Source of the DNA: a bacterium
GTDB lineage: Bacteria > Bacillota > Clostridia > Oscillospirales > Acutalibacteraceae
NCBI GenBank assembly: GCA_030535285.1
Contig: JAUMXX010000007.1
Location: 1-32,060, forward strand
Reading direction: 5' to 3'
Length of the DNA stretch: 32,060 bases
How positions within the stretch are numbered: the first letter of the stretch is position 1; every line of letters begins with the position of its first letter. The notes beneath the pieces were generated by a model. That model did not search any database. It worked only from the letters and a program-made list of their open reading frames with translations, and was not told the origin of the DNA. Below, piece by piece: positions 9,264-17,089 of this stretch. The translations under genes were made by a program, and so were the position numbers.

Positions 9264-9653
9264 TTACTGAATTGTAATAAGGACATCGTCGGTGTTAACC
9301 GAGGAGCCTTTTGCAACTAAAATCTGGGAAACAACGCCGTCGACCGGAGCCGCGATATCGTTTTCCATCTTCATTGCCTCTAACACTAGCAGAACATCAC
9401 CGGATTTCACCCGTGCGCCTACAGCGGTTTTGATGTTGAGAACCGTACCGGGCATAGGTGCGACAACGGTTTTTGCACCGGCAGAAATTTCCTGTGCAGG
9501 TTGATTGGCCGGGGCGGCCGGAGCAGCAACCGGAGCCTGTACAGACGGTGCGGTCGGTTGAGGGGTTGCCTGTGTAACATTTAAAACAGAGGCCTTTCCT
9601 CTTTCTACTTCAACTTCATAATCTTTATCATTAATCCTTACAGTATAAATCAT
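9264..9653 (-). CDS. Biotin carrier protein of the Na+ decarboxylase
   Basis: A 129-residue biotin carboxyl carrier. The N-terminal segment (1-27) is followed by a flexible Ala/Pro linker (about 28-55) and a C-terminal biotinyl domain. The biotin attachment motif is EAMKME with Lys95, and PMPGTV and the GDVLLV strand mark the lipoyl/biotinyl fold. It shuttles the carboxyl group from the alpha carboxyltransferase to the beta membrane subunit. The ATG at 9653 is used because AAAGGA lies about nine bases ahead; the longer GTG start would place that site inside the coding sequence. Having the carrier as a separate gene rather than fused to the alpha chain resembles methylmalonyl-CoA and glutaconyl-CoA decarboxylases and clostridial forms, and differs from the Klebsiella oxaloacetate enzyme. 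Confidence 0.95.
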   Translation of the reverse strand: MIYTVRINDKDYEVEVERGKASVLNVTQATPQPTAPSVQAPVAAPAAPANQPAQEISAGAKTVVAPMPGTVLNIKTAVGARVKSGDVLLVLEAMKMENDIAAPVDGVVSQILVAKGSSVNTDDVLITIQ

Positions 9654-9700
9654 AGTAATATATCCTTTCACAGAGTGTTGATGTATAAGCGTTGTGCATA

Positions 9701-10015
9701 TCAGTCAACAGCTTTAATTGATTTAAAAACCAGTTCTTCAACCGGAACACCGCACTCATCACTCACGATCGCCATAAGCATGGCGGCGGTTTGCTCGTCA
9801 ACATTGTAAAGCTTTAACTGGTCGCGGCTTGTATCTGAAAGGGTGTTTTCGACAAGGCTGTCGGCTTCGTTTGACGGGGCCTGAGACTTTTCGGACTTTA
9901 AAAAGAGTCTTACGACGAGTGACAAAATTTTTATAAACAAACAAAGACAGATCAAAACAAAGAAAACAACCGAAAGACAAAATGCGGCAAGCGGTAAACT
10001 TTCTAAAACAGTCAT
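9701..10015 (-). CDS. oadG: Decarboxylase gamma subunit (OadG family)
   Basis: A 104-residue protein with one N-terminal membrane helix (about residues 9-37, very rich in Leu, Val, Phe and Cys) and a soluble tail. Its size, topology and position directly between the carboxyltransferase and the biotin carrier match OadG/MmdD subunits, which hold the complex together at the membrane. The tail (DEQTAAMLMAIVSDE) resembles the C-terminal helix of relatives. Its ATG overlaps the alpha subunit stop in an ATGA arrangement, so the two are translationally coupled. OadG proteins are poorly conserved, so the family call relies on topology and context as much as sequence. Confidence 0.85.
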   Translation of the reverse strand: MTVLESLPLAAFCLSVVFFVLICLCLFIKILSLVVRLFLKSEKSQAPSNEADSLVENTLSDTSRDQLKLYNVDEQTAAMLMAIVSDECGVPVEELVFKSIKAVD

Positions 10016-11403
10016 TTAAGTTCCCCCTGTTTTTTGATAATAGAATAACTAACAGTACGGCTTTGGCGTTCTTTGCGTTCAAGGAAGAATTTTTCAGCAA
10101 TCTGAGGGAAGGCAATATAAGACAAAACATCCTCGTCGCTGACAGCCAGTTCACCCAATTCTTGCTTGGTTTTTTCAAACAAGGGTTCAAGGGTGTCGGC
10201 AAAGCGGGATGTAACAACCTCCTCGTCGCCCAAAACCTTTTTAATAAGATCGGGATTTACCTTACCGGGAGCCTTTCCGTATTCGCCCTTTAAGTAGGCC
10301 TTTACTTCCTTTGAAACATTTTTATAACGCTCGCCGGCAAGTACGTTTGAAACAGCCTGAACGCCGACCATCTGACTCATAGGAGTAACAAGCGGCGGAT
10401 AGCCCAGATCTTCTCTAACCCTCGGTGTTTCAGAAAGCACCTCATCCAGCCTGTCAATAGATTTTTGTGCTTTTAGTTGGGCGATGAGGTTGGAAAGCAT
10501 ACCGCCCGGAACCTGATAGGTAAGCGCATCTGTTTCGGTTCCAAGTACAAAAGAGTCCATTTGTCCGGACGCGAGATAATTGGTTTTTAAAGGTTTAAAG
10601 AAATCGTTAATTTTTTTGAGCGAATCTTTTTTTAGTGAGGTTTCAAAACCTGCTTGGAGCAAGGCGTAGTTAAGCGTTTCGGTTGCGGGTTGGGAGGTTC
10701 CGCCTGAGAAGGAGGAAATGGCGGTATCAATACCGTCGCAACCTGCCTCAACAGCCTTCAGATAGGTAATCGGACCGAGTCCCGTTGTGCAATGGGTATG
10801 CAGAAACACCGGAATTTTAACGCTTTGTTTTAAGGCGGTTATCAAATCAAAGGCTTCTTGCGGCCCCAAAATTCCCGCCATATCTTTAATACAAATTGAA
10901 TTTACGCCCATTTGTTCAAGTTGTTTTCCGAGCTGAGCATATTTTTCGAGGTTATGAATGGGACTTGTTGTGTAACAAATGCAACCCTGTGCATGCGCTC
11001 CTTGTTTTAAAATTTCGTCAACCGCAACCTCGATGTTCCTAAAATCGTTTAAAGCGTCAAATACGCGGAAAATATCAATTCCGTTTTTTGCGGCATGTGC
11101 AACAAAACTTCTGACAACATCGTCGGGATAATGCTTATAGCCCAACAAATTTTGTCCCCTCAAAAGCATTTGCAACTTAGTGTTTTTAACCTTTGCCTTG
11201 ATTTTTCGCAATCTTTCCCACGGGTCTTCGCTGAGATAACGCAGACAGGAATCAAAGGTGGCACCGCCCCAACACTCAAGGGAGTAGTAACCTGCACTGT
11301 CAAGAGTTTCCAAAATGTCTTCGAAATCAGAAAACGGCATACGCGTAGCAATCAACGATTGATTAGCATCGCGTAAAACTGTTTCGGTAAAATTAACATG
11401 CAT
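10012..11403 (-). CDS. oadA: Oxaloacetate decarboxylase alpha subunit (carboxyltransferase, PycB-like)
   Basis: A 463-residue carboxyltransferase with an HMGL/DRE-TIM barrel that moves CO2 from oxaloacetate to biotin, leaving pyruvate. The N-terminus shows ETVLRDANQSLIATRM (metal- and substrate-binding, Asp12), CWGGATFD, IKDMAGIL and the metal motif HTHCTTG; the conserved-carboxylase C-terminal domain follows (about residues 300-450). No biotinyl domain is fused, which fits the separate carrier gene downstream. The ATG at 11403 follows AAGGAG by ten bases; a start 15 codons upstream lacks a site. It is the first gene of the operon, behind a perfect-consensus promoter. A PycB subunit of two-part pyruvate carboxylase has the same domain, but the OadB and OadG neighbours and the absence of a biotin carboxylase gene favour the decarboxylase. 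Confidence 0.94.
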   Translation of the reverse strand: MHVNFTETVLRDANQSLIATRMPFSDFEDILETLDSAGYYSLECWGGATFDSCLRYLSEDPWERLRKIKAKVKNTKLQMLLRGQNLLGYKHYPDDVVRSFVAHAAKNGIDIFRVFDALNDFRNIEVAVDEILKQGAHAQGCICYTTSPIHNLEKYAQLGKQLEQMGVNSICIKDMAGILGPQEAFDLITALKQSVKIPVFLHTHCTTGLGPITYLKAVEAGCDGIDTAISSFSGGTSQPATETLNYALLQAGFETSLKKDSLKKINDFFKPLKTNYLASGQMDSFVLGTETDALTYQVPGGMLSNLIAQLKAQKSIDRLDEVLSETPRVREDLGYPPLVTPMSQMVGVQAVSNVLAGERYKNVSKEVKAYLKGEYGKAPGKVNPDLIKKVLGDEEVVTSRFADTLEPLFEKTKQELGELAVSDEDVLSYIAFPQIAEKFFLERKERQSRTVSYSIIKKQGELK

Positions 11404-11494
11404 GGTAAAGTGGCTCCTTCTATTTAAAAATATGATAAAAACAGACAATACAACGCTGATTTAAACAGGTTGTTGAAAATGCGAAATCAAAATT

Positions 11495-11523
11495 ATTATA
11501 CATCATAAGTAAAACCGTGTCAA
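11495..11523 (-). promoter_or_regulatory. Promoter of the decarboxylase operon
   Basis: Both hexamers are perfect consensus on the minus strand: TTGACA (complement of 11518-11523) and TATAAT (complement of 11495-11500), separated by exactly 17 bases. The leader to the oadA start is about 85 bases. Such a strong match suggests high constitutive expression or control by a repressor not identified here. Confidence 0.85.
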
Positions 11524-11554
11524 ACACCTTTTGCGACATAATTGAAGAAGAAAC

Positions 11555-11610
11555 AGTGAAAAAAGACCGCAAGTCCAAAGTTTTTGACTTTGAAACTTTA
11601 CGGTCTTTTA
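11555..11610 (-). terminator. Terminator after feoAB
   Basis: AAAAGACCG (11561-11569) pairs with CGGTCTTTT (11601-11609), and an inner CAAAG/CTTTG stem extends it. On the minus strand the stem is followed by six T residues, placing it just after the feoB stop at 11620. Confidence 0.8.
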
Positions 11611-11619
11611 ATTGGAAAA

Positions 11620-13791
11620 TTATTTTTTCTTATTTTGACAAGGGCTCAGGCAACCTTCGCAGCTTCCGCAACCTACACAACGGCCTTTCTTTTTCTGTTT
11701 AATAATATATGTAACAGCCAAAACAACGCAAACCAAAACGGCTGCAAGAATTAACAAATCAAAGATGTTTAGGGTTGTGTTTAAAGAAACGAGCAGATGG
11801 CAAAGACGGTATACGGCAAAGGCGCAGATCCAGGCAACCGAGCATTGAAGGATAATTATAAGCAGGGTTTTACTCAAAGAGTTTAATTCTCGTCTGAAGG
11901 CTGCGATTGCTGCAACACAAGGTGTGTAAAGCAGAGTAAACACCAAGAAACTGATTGCTGATATCGGTGTAAACATCGTTGCCAGCACGCCGTCGAGTTT
12001 GTCGAGGGTTGTACCGGCGAGAACACTCATGGTGCTTATTACCGCCTCTTTTGCTGAAAGTCCCGAAATAAGTGAGGTGGTAACCTTCCAGTCACCCAAA
12101 CCCAGCGGGGCAAAAATCGGTGAAAGCAGTTTGCCGACCGAGGCGAGCAAACTGTTGCTTTGATTGTCAACAAAGTTGAGTTTGGCATCGAACGAGCCTA
12201 AAAACCAAATAATAATTGTTGCTACAAAAATTACCGTAAAGGCTTTTTGTAAGAAGTCTTTTGCCTTTTCCCATAACAAAAGCATAACGCTTTTTATTGA
12301 TGGCATTCGATAATTGGGCATCTCCATTACAAACGGAACGGGTTTCCCCCGAAAAACTGTTTTATTAAGTAACAGCGCAACTAAAATACCTACGACAACT
12401 CCGAATATGTAGAGCCCCGAGATAACAAGTGTAGCGTGTTTTGGGAAAAAGGCGGCGCAGAAAACGGCATATATCGGAATCTTTGCCGAACAAGACATAA
12501 AGGGTGTTAGCAAAACGGTTAATTTGCGGTCGCGCTCGGAGGAGAGTGTTCGGGTTGCCATTATTGCGGGCACCGAACAGCCAAAGCCGATAATCATTGG
12601 CACAAAACTTCTGCCCGACAGACCTATTTTGCGGAGAATTTTATCCATGACAAACGCAACCCGAGCCATATATCCGGTGTCTTCGAGTATAGATAAGAAC
12701 AAGAACAAAACGATTATCAGCGGCAAAAACGAAACCACGCTTCCGACACCCACGAAGATGCCGTTTACAATGAAATTCCCAATGACCGGATTTATGCCGT
12801 AGTTTTTAAGTCCTGTATCAACAAACAAAGTCAGCGTTTCTATGCCCTGCAAAAGCAGGTCTGAGAGAAAGCTGCCTAAAACGCTGAAGGTTAGCCAAAA
12901 AATCAGAATCAAGATGCTGAAAAATATCGGAAGAGCCAAGTATTTGTTGGTCAACAGACTGTCAATTTTGACGCTTCGTTTGTGTTCCCTGCTTTCGCTG
13001 CATTTGACAACTGCGGCAAGACAGACAGTTTCTATAAATGAATAGCGCATGTCCGCAAGTGCGGCGTTAGCATCCATTTTACATTCTGATTCCATTTCCT
13101 GAACGTTGTGCCCGATGGTATGCAACTCGTTTTCGCTGAGGTTGAGTTTATCGGAGAAATCAAGGTCGCCCTCAATCAACTTTATTGCGGCAAACCTTGC
13201 TGAAATTCCCCGCTGTTGTGCGTGGTCCTCAATTAAATGGGACACCGCGTGTATACATCTGTGAACAGGGCCCGGTGCACAAAAATCATAAACCGAAGGA
13301 AGCCGTTTGGATTTTGCGGTTGAAATGAGTGTATTTATAAGCTCGGAAATACCCTCGTTCTTTGACGCGCTTATCGGAACAACCGGAACCCCCAGCATTT
13401 CAGAAATTTTTGCAACATCGACAGTCCCGCCGTTTCCACGCACCTCATCCATCATATTAAGAGCAACAACCATGGGTATTTTTAACTCAATAAGCTGAAG
13501 CGTTAAGTACAGGTTGCGTTCAATATTGGTTGCATCAACTATATTAATAATAGCGTCGGGGTTTTGTTCCAAAACGAAATCTCTTGTCACAATCTCTTCT
13601 GCCGAATAAGGACGAATTGAATATATTCCGGGCAGGTCGACAACAGTACAGTCTTTATGTCGGCGAATTTCTCCCGTTTTGCTGTCAACCGTTACTCCGG
13701 GGAAATTTCCAACACGTTGGTTTGCTCCCGTGAGTGTGTTGAAGAGTGTGGTTTTGCCGCTGTTTTGATTGCCCACTAACGCAAAGATCAT
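11620..13791 (-). CDS. feoB: Ferrous iron transporter FeoB with a C-terminal cysteine-rich tail
   Basis: Imports Fe2+ across the cytoplasmic membrane. The 723 residues begin with a G-protein domain: G1 GNQNSGKTT (7-15), the PGVTVD region, G3 DLPGIYS and G4 NMMDE. A helical domain follows, then two Gate regions in a polytopic membrane domain (for example GFGCSVPAIMATRT and the SGLSAKEAVISTM stretch). After the last Gate region there is one extra membrane helix and a short tail with five cysteines spaced C-x2-C-x2-C-x2-C-x3-C before a lysine-rich end. That tail resembles the separate FeoB-associated Cys-rich membrane protein of other Firmicutes, here seemingly fused. The start overlaps the feoA stop by four bases. 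Regulation probably acts through the palindrome upstream of feoA. Confidence 0.97.
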   Translation of the reverse strand: MIFALVGNQNSGKTTLFNTLTGANQRVGNFPGVTVDSKTGEIRRHKDCTVVDLPGIYSIRPYSAEEIVTRDFVLEQNPDAIINIVDATNIERNLYLTLQLIELKIPMVVALNMMDEVRGNGGTVDVAKISEMLGVPVVPISASKNEGISELINTLISTAKSKRLPSVYDFCAPGPVHRCIHAVSHLIEDHAQQRGISARFAAIKLIEGDLDFSDKLNLSENELHTIGHNVQEMESECKMDANAALADMRYSFIETVCLAAVVKCSESREHKRSVKIDSLLTNKYLALPIFFSILILIFWLTFSVLGSFLSDLLLQGIETLTLFVDTGLKNYGINPVIGNFIVNGIFVGVGSVVSFLPLIIVLFLFLSILEDTGYMARVAFVMDKILRKIGLSGRSFVPMIIGFGCSVPAIMATRTLSSERDRKLTVLLTPFMSCSAKIPIYAVFCAAFFPKHATLVISGLYIFGVVVGILVALLLNKTVFRGKPVPFVMEMPNYRMPSIKSVMLLLWEKAKDFLQKAFTVIFVATIIIWFLGSFDAKLNFVDNQSNSLLASVGKLLSPIFAPLGLGDWKVTTSLISGLSAKEAVISTMSVLAGTTLDKLDGVLATMFTPISAISFLVFTLLYTPCVAAIAAFRRELNSLSKTLLIIILQCSVAWICAFAVYRLCHLLVSLNTTLNIFDLLILAAVLVCVVLAVTYIIKQKKKGRCVGCGSCEGCLSPCQNKKK

Positions 13792-14024
13792 ATTAGCACC
13801 TCGCTTCTTGAAACAACTATATTTTTTGCGTCATTCCTTCTGAGTGTTAAGGAATATCCCCGCAGTTCAATTTCTATCGGGTCCCCCAGCGGAGCAATTC
13901 TTACCACCCGCACTGCCGTTTTCGGAATAAGACCCATATCAAGCAGGCGAAGTCTCAAATTGCCCTCGCCACCGACTTCGGTGATGACGGCAGACGAGCC
14001 CACCTCTAAATCGTTGAGTGTCAT
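13788..14024 (-). CDS. feoA: Ferrous iron transport protein FeoA
   Basis: A 78-residue SH3-like cytoplasmic protein needed for FeoB-driven iron uptake. The sequence has the family pattern: MTLNDLEVGSSAVI, then LRLRLLDMGLIPKTAVRVVRIAPLGDPIEIELRGYSLTLRR, with the LxDMGxxPG-like turn and the IxxRGxxLxLR strand. Length is standard. It is the first gene of feoAB, its stop overlapping the feoB start. The ATG is preceded by a purine stretch (AAGGGGGAACG) typical of a ribosome site. Confidence 0.96.
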   Translation of the reverse strand: MTLNDLEVGSSAVITEVGGEGNLRLRLLDMGLIPKTAVRVVRIAPLGDPIEIELRGYSLTLRRNDAKNIVVSRSEVLI

Positions 14025-14063
14025 TATAACGTTCCCCCTTTTGTTTAAAAGACCTCAAACAAT

Positions 14064-14092
14064 AGGTTAGCATATGCTAACCGAGTTGTCAA
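14064..14092 (-). promoter_or_regulatory. feoAB promoter with an 18-base palindromic operator
   Basis: A perfect palindrome, GGTTAGCATATGCTAACC (14065-14082), sits directly after a TTGACA -35 box (complement of 14087-14092) and overlaps where the -10 should be (TAACCT with a 17-base spacer). Half-sites of the GGTTAG type resemble operators of the DtxR/IdeR family of iron-dependent repressors. The position would block RNA polymerase, giving repression when Fe2+ is plentiful. The palindrome is seen; the repressor identity is inferred. Confidence 0.7.
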
Positions 14093-14233
14093 GTTAAAGT
14101 TTTTATGGCATATTAAAATAGAGAATTACGATTAAAATAAGAAAACAAAAGAATCAAAAAAAGCACACAGAGCGTTTATTATTAAGTCGGATAAAAACAT
14201 ACGCGACGCTTTGCAAAAATGTTAAGAAAAGTA

Positions 14234-14262
14234 TTGACAAACCGAGAAAATTCATATATTCT
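14234..14262 (+). promoter_or_regulatory. Rubrerythrin promoter
   Basis: TTGACA (14234-14239) and TATTCT (14257-14262) are 17 bases apart, giving a leader of about 80 bases before the rubrerythrin ATG. Confidence 0.75.
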
Positions 14263-14267
14263 AAAAC

Positions 14268-14280
14268 AGTAATCATTACT
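14268..14280. promoter_or_regulatory. PerR/Fur-like inverted repeat at the rubrerythrin promoter
   Basis: AGTAATCATTACT is a perfect 6-1-6 inverted repeat just downstream of the -10 box. It agrees with nine of the fourteen defined positions of the PerR box (TTATAAT-N-ATTATAA), keeping the central TAAT-N-ATTA core. Peroxide-responsive repression of rubrerythrin by PerR is known in clostridia. Binding here is inferred. Confidence 0.55.
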
Positions 14281-14350
14281 ATTAAACGAATTATGTTTGT
14301 AGGTAATGGGTGTTTTACAAAAAAAATAATGTTATAAAAGGAGAGGCATT

Positions 14351-14884
14351 ATGGACATCAGAGGAACAAAAACTGAGAAAAATTTAGCTACTGCTTTTGC
14401 AGGGGAATCACAGGCAAGAAATAAATATACGTATTTTGCTTCGGTTGCAAGAAAAGAAGGATACGAGCAGATTGCTGCAATTTTCGAGGCAACGGCAAAC
14501 AATGAAAAAGAGCATGCAAAGTTATGGTTTAAGGCGTTGGGAGAATTGGGAGATACTGCGGCCAACTTGGCGGCAGCTGCTGAGGGTGAAAACTATGAAT
14601 GGACCGAGATGTATGATACCTTCGCCAAAGAAGCTGAAGAGGAAGGCTTTACAGAGCTTGCTTATCAATTCCGTGCAGTTGCAAAGATTGAGAAGGCTCA
14701 CGAGGAAAGATATCGTGCTTTACTCAACAATGTTGAAATGAAGGCTGTTTTTGAAAAAGCAGACGAAACAATGTGGGAATGTCGAAACTGCGGACATCTT
14801 GTAATGGGCAAGAAAGCACCGGGAGTTTGTCCTGTTTGCCGTCATCCGCAAAGTTTCTTTGAAGTAAGAAAAGAAAATTATTAA
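14351..14884 (+). CDS. rbr: Rubrerythrin
   Basis: A cytoplasmic peroxide reductase of anaerobes that reduces H2O2 to water with electrons from rubredoxin or NAD(P)H reductases. The 177 residues have a four-helix diiron domain with candidate ligands Glu19, Glu52 and His55 (ExxH), Glu94, Glu97 and Glu114 with His117 (ExxH), and a C-terminal rubredoxin-type domain with Cys144, Cys147, Cys160 and Cys163 holding one iron. Size (usually 170-195) and domain order are typical. The ATG follows AAAGGAGAG with ideal spacing. It is a single-gene unit with its own promoter, a PerR-like repeat and a terminator, so peroxide induction is likely. Confidence 0.97.
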   Translation: MDIRGTKTEKNLATAFAGESQARNKYTYFASVARKEGYEQIAAIFEATANNEKEHAKLWFKALGELGDTAANLAAAAEGENYEWTEMYDTFAKEAEEEGFTELAYQFRAVAKIEKAHEERYRALLNNVEMKAVFEKADETMWECRNCGHLVMGKKAPGVCPVCRHPQSFFEVRKENY

Positions 14885-14936
14885 TTTTTTAAATAACACT
14901 TTTTGATTTTGAATTCGAAAATCAGACAGATGATTA

Positions 14937-14984
14937 AGGACTGCCGTGAATGTTTAAAACAAACAAGCGGCGGTCCTGTTTTTT
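14937..14984 (+). terminator. Terminator after rubrerythrin
   Basis: AGGACTGCCG (14937-14946) pairs with CGGCGGTCCT (14968-14977) with one G-T pair, followed by a T-run at 14979-14984. Confidence 0.85.
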
Positions 14985-15310
14985 AGGCAAGGAACAGACA
15001 AAACCGACACAAAAGAGTGCCAAGGAGTTTGACAGTTTTGGTACATGTGGCGAAAATCAACATCTAAAGGCTAACAGATCAATCTAAAATAAGCGAAATA
15101 GACAAAAATTTTTAAAAGTATTGAACATATTGGAAAATGGGATTATAATGTTAATGTTATTAATTGTTTTTACAATGGAGAGTTTGTGGTTTTATCAAGT
15201 TTTGACGCTAAAAAGGCACGGGTTTTCAGCGAAAGACCGTTGCGGCATAAAACTTAATGAAAATTTTAAACACCTGCCGAGAAGGTATTTTATTTGAAAG
15301 GATTTTAACT
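14985..15310 (+). other. pckG promoter region and long leader
   Basis: There is no gene in this stretch. It contains the pckG promoter at 15121-15149. The transcribed leader of about 155 bases (from near 15156) has several short complementary segments, such as GCTAAAAA with TTTTCAGC and ACCT with AGGT, and a ribosome site (AAAGGA, 15297-15302) close to the ACCT/AGGT pairing. I cannot match it to a known riboswitch. The part before the promoter shows nothing I can assign. Confidence 0.4.
15121..15149 (+). promoter_or_regulatory. pckG promoter
   Basis: TTGAAC (15121-15126) and a perfect TATAAT (15144-15149) are separated by 17 bases. Confidence 0.75.
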
Positions 15311-17089
15311 ATGACAAACAACAAAACCGTATTAAATTGGATTAAAGAAATGACAGATCTGCTCAATCCGGATAGGGTTGTATGGATAGACGGAAGTGAA
15401 AAGCAGCTTGAGGCTTTAAGGTTTGAGGCGGTAAGCACCGGCGAGATGGAGAAACTTAATGAGGAAAAGTTGCCGGGTTGTTATCTTCACCGCACAAAAC
15501 CCAATGATGTTGCACGAGTTGAGGACAGAACCTTCATTTGCACAAAGGATGAGGACACTGCCGGTCCTACAAACAATTGGATGGCACCCGAAAAGGCATA
15601 CGATATGCTTTATAATATTGCCAGAGGCACCTATTCAGGAAGAACAATGTATATAATTCCGTTTTCAATGGGTCCGATAGGATCTCCTCTTGCAAAAATA
15701 GGTATCGAGATAACCGATTCTATTTATGTTGTTCTTAATATGGCAATTATGACCCGTATCGGTAAAGAGGTCATGGAAGTATTAGGTGACAGCAACGATT
15801 GGGTTCGCGGACTTCACTGTAAGTGCGACGTTGACCCGGAAAAAAGATATATTTGTCATTTCCCTGAGGATAATGCTATTATTTCTGTTAATTCGGCATA
15901 CGGCGGAAATGTTTTGTTGGGCAAAAAATGTTTTGCCTTGAGAATCGCATCATATCAGGGCTGGAAGGAAGGCTGGATGGCTGAACATATGCTCATCCTC
16001 GGTCTTGAAAATCCTAAGGGAGAGGTAAAATATATTGCTGCTGCGTTCCCCTCTGCCTGCGGAAAGACTAATTTAGCAATGCTTATTCCGCCCGAGTATC
16101 TTAAGAAAAAAGGATATAAGATTTGGACCGTCGGTGATGATATTGCCTGGATGAGAATCGGAAAAGACGGAAGACTCTACGCTATTAATCCCGAAAACGG
16201 ATTCTTCGGTGTTGCACCGGGAACAAATGAAAAATCAAACTATAATGCTTTGCAGTCAGCAACCAGGAATACAATCTTCACAAATGTTGCTCACAATCTG
16301 GAGGATAACACTGTTTGGTGGGAGGGACTCAATAAGGATCTGCCTCAAAACGCTATTGACTGGACAGGCAAACCCTGGGATGCTTCTAAATTTGATAAAA
16401 GTGATAAATCTACCTGTGCGGCGCATCCCAACAGCAGATTTACCGCCCCTGCCAAAAACTGCCCCTGCATCTCACCCGAGTTTGAAAACGTTGAGGGTGT
16501 TCCGATTTCGGCAATTGTTTTCGGTGGACGTCGCGCAAAACTTGCTCCGCTTGTATATCAGTCAAAAGATTGGAACAACGGTGTGTTTGTAGGTTCTTCA
16601 ATGGCATCCGAAACCACTGCGGCCGCTGCCGGTGCAGTAGGTGTTGTTCGTCGTGACCCCATGGCAATGCTTCCGTTTTGCGGATATCACATGGGTGATT
16701 ATTTTAAACATTGGATTGAAATCGGTCAAAAATTGGGTGATAAAGCCCCGAAGATATTTAATGTTAACTGGTTCAGGCTTGATGATGAAGGCAACTTCAT
16801 CTGGCCGGGATTCGGCGATAATATGCGTGTGCTTAATTGGATTATTGACCGTTGCGAAGGCAAGGTTGAGGCAAAGGAAACCGCAATCGGATATGTTCCT
16901 CATGCTAAGGATATTGACCTTTCTAATCTTGATTTTGATATTAACACGCTTGAAACAATTCTTGATGTTGACAAACAGGCTTGGATAAAAGAGGCTGAGG
17001 AAATAACCGAACACTATAAAAAGTTCGGGGACAGACTCCCCGCAGAGCTCAAAAAGCAACTTGAGACTTTAAAAAGCAAATTAGTTTAG
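15311..17089 (+). CDS. pckG: Phosphoenolpyruvate carboxykinase, GTP type
   Basis: Interconverts oxaloacetate + GTP and PEP + GDP + CO2 in the cytoplasm. The 592-residue length and the motifs identify the GTP-dependent family rather than the shorter ATP-dependent one: the P-loop FPSACGKTNLAM contains the GTP-type reactive cysteine (Cys250), the metal/kinase-2 motif is VGDDIAWM, and RRAKLAPLVYQ, EKSNYNALQSATRN and FCGYHMGDYFKHW are family stretches. The ATG at 15311 follows AAAGGA; a start 18 codons upstream has no site and adds a non-family N-terminus. In fermenting anaerobes the enzyme often works towards oxaloacetate, conserving GTP. Its product or substrate is shared with the Na+ decarboxylase encoded at 7986-11403. 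It has its own promoter, long leader and terminator. Confidence 0.98.
   Translation: MTNNKTVLNWIKEMTDLLNPDRVVWIDGSEKQLEALRFEAVSTGEMEKLNEEKLPGCYLHRTKPNDVARVEDRTFICTKDEDTAGPTNNWMAPEKAYDMLYNIARGTYSGRTMYIIPFSMGPIGSPLAKIGIEITDSIYVVLNMAIMTRIGKEVMEVLGDSNDWVRGLHCKCDVDPEKRYICHFPEDNAIISVNSAYGGNVLLGKKCFALRIASYQGWKEGWMAEHMLILGLENPKGEVKYIAAAFPSACGKTNLAMLIPPEYLKKKGYKIWTVGDDIAWMRIGKDGRLYAINPENGFFGVAPGTNEKSNYNALQSATRNTIFTNVAHNLEDNTVWWEGLNKDLPQNAIDWTGKPWDASKFDKSDKSTCAAHPNSRFTAPAKNCPCISPEFENVEGVPISAIVFGGRRAKLAPLVYQSKDWNNGVFVGSSMASETTAAAAGAVGVVRRDPMAMLPFCGYHMGDYFKHWIEIGQKLGDKAPKIFNVNWFRLDDEGNFIWPGFGDNMRVLNWIIDRCEGKVEAKETAIGYVPHAKDIDLSNLDFDINTLETILDVDKQAWIKEAEEITEHYKKFGDRLPAELKKQLETLKSKLV

Larger units (their letters stand above)
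14025..14350. other. Divergent regulatory region between feoA and rubrerythrin
   Basis: This 326-base gap holds the feoAB promoter with its palindromic operator on the left and the rubrerythrin promoter with a PerR-like repeat on the right. The middle (about 14095-14230) is A/T-rich with one weak inverted repeat (AGCGT 14171-14175 with ACGCT 14206-14210). I see no gene in it. Confidence 0.6.

Noticed and set aside
9798-10217. A 139-codon minus-strand frame across the oadA/oadG junction
   Set aside because: It overlaps both well-supported genes in another frame and lacks family features.
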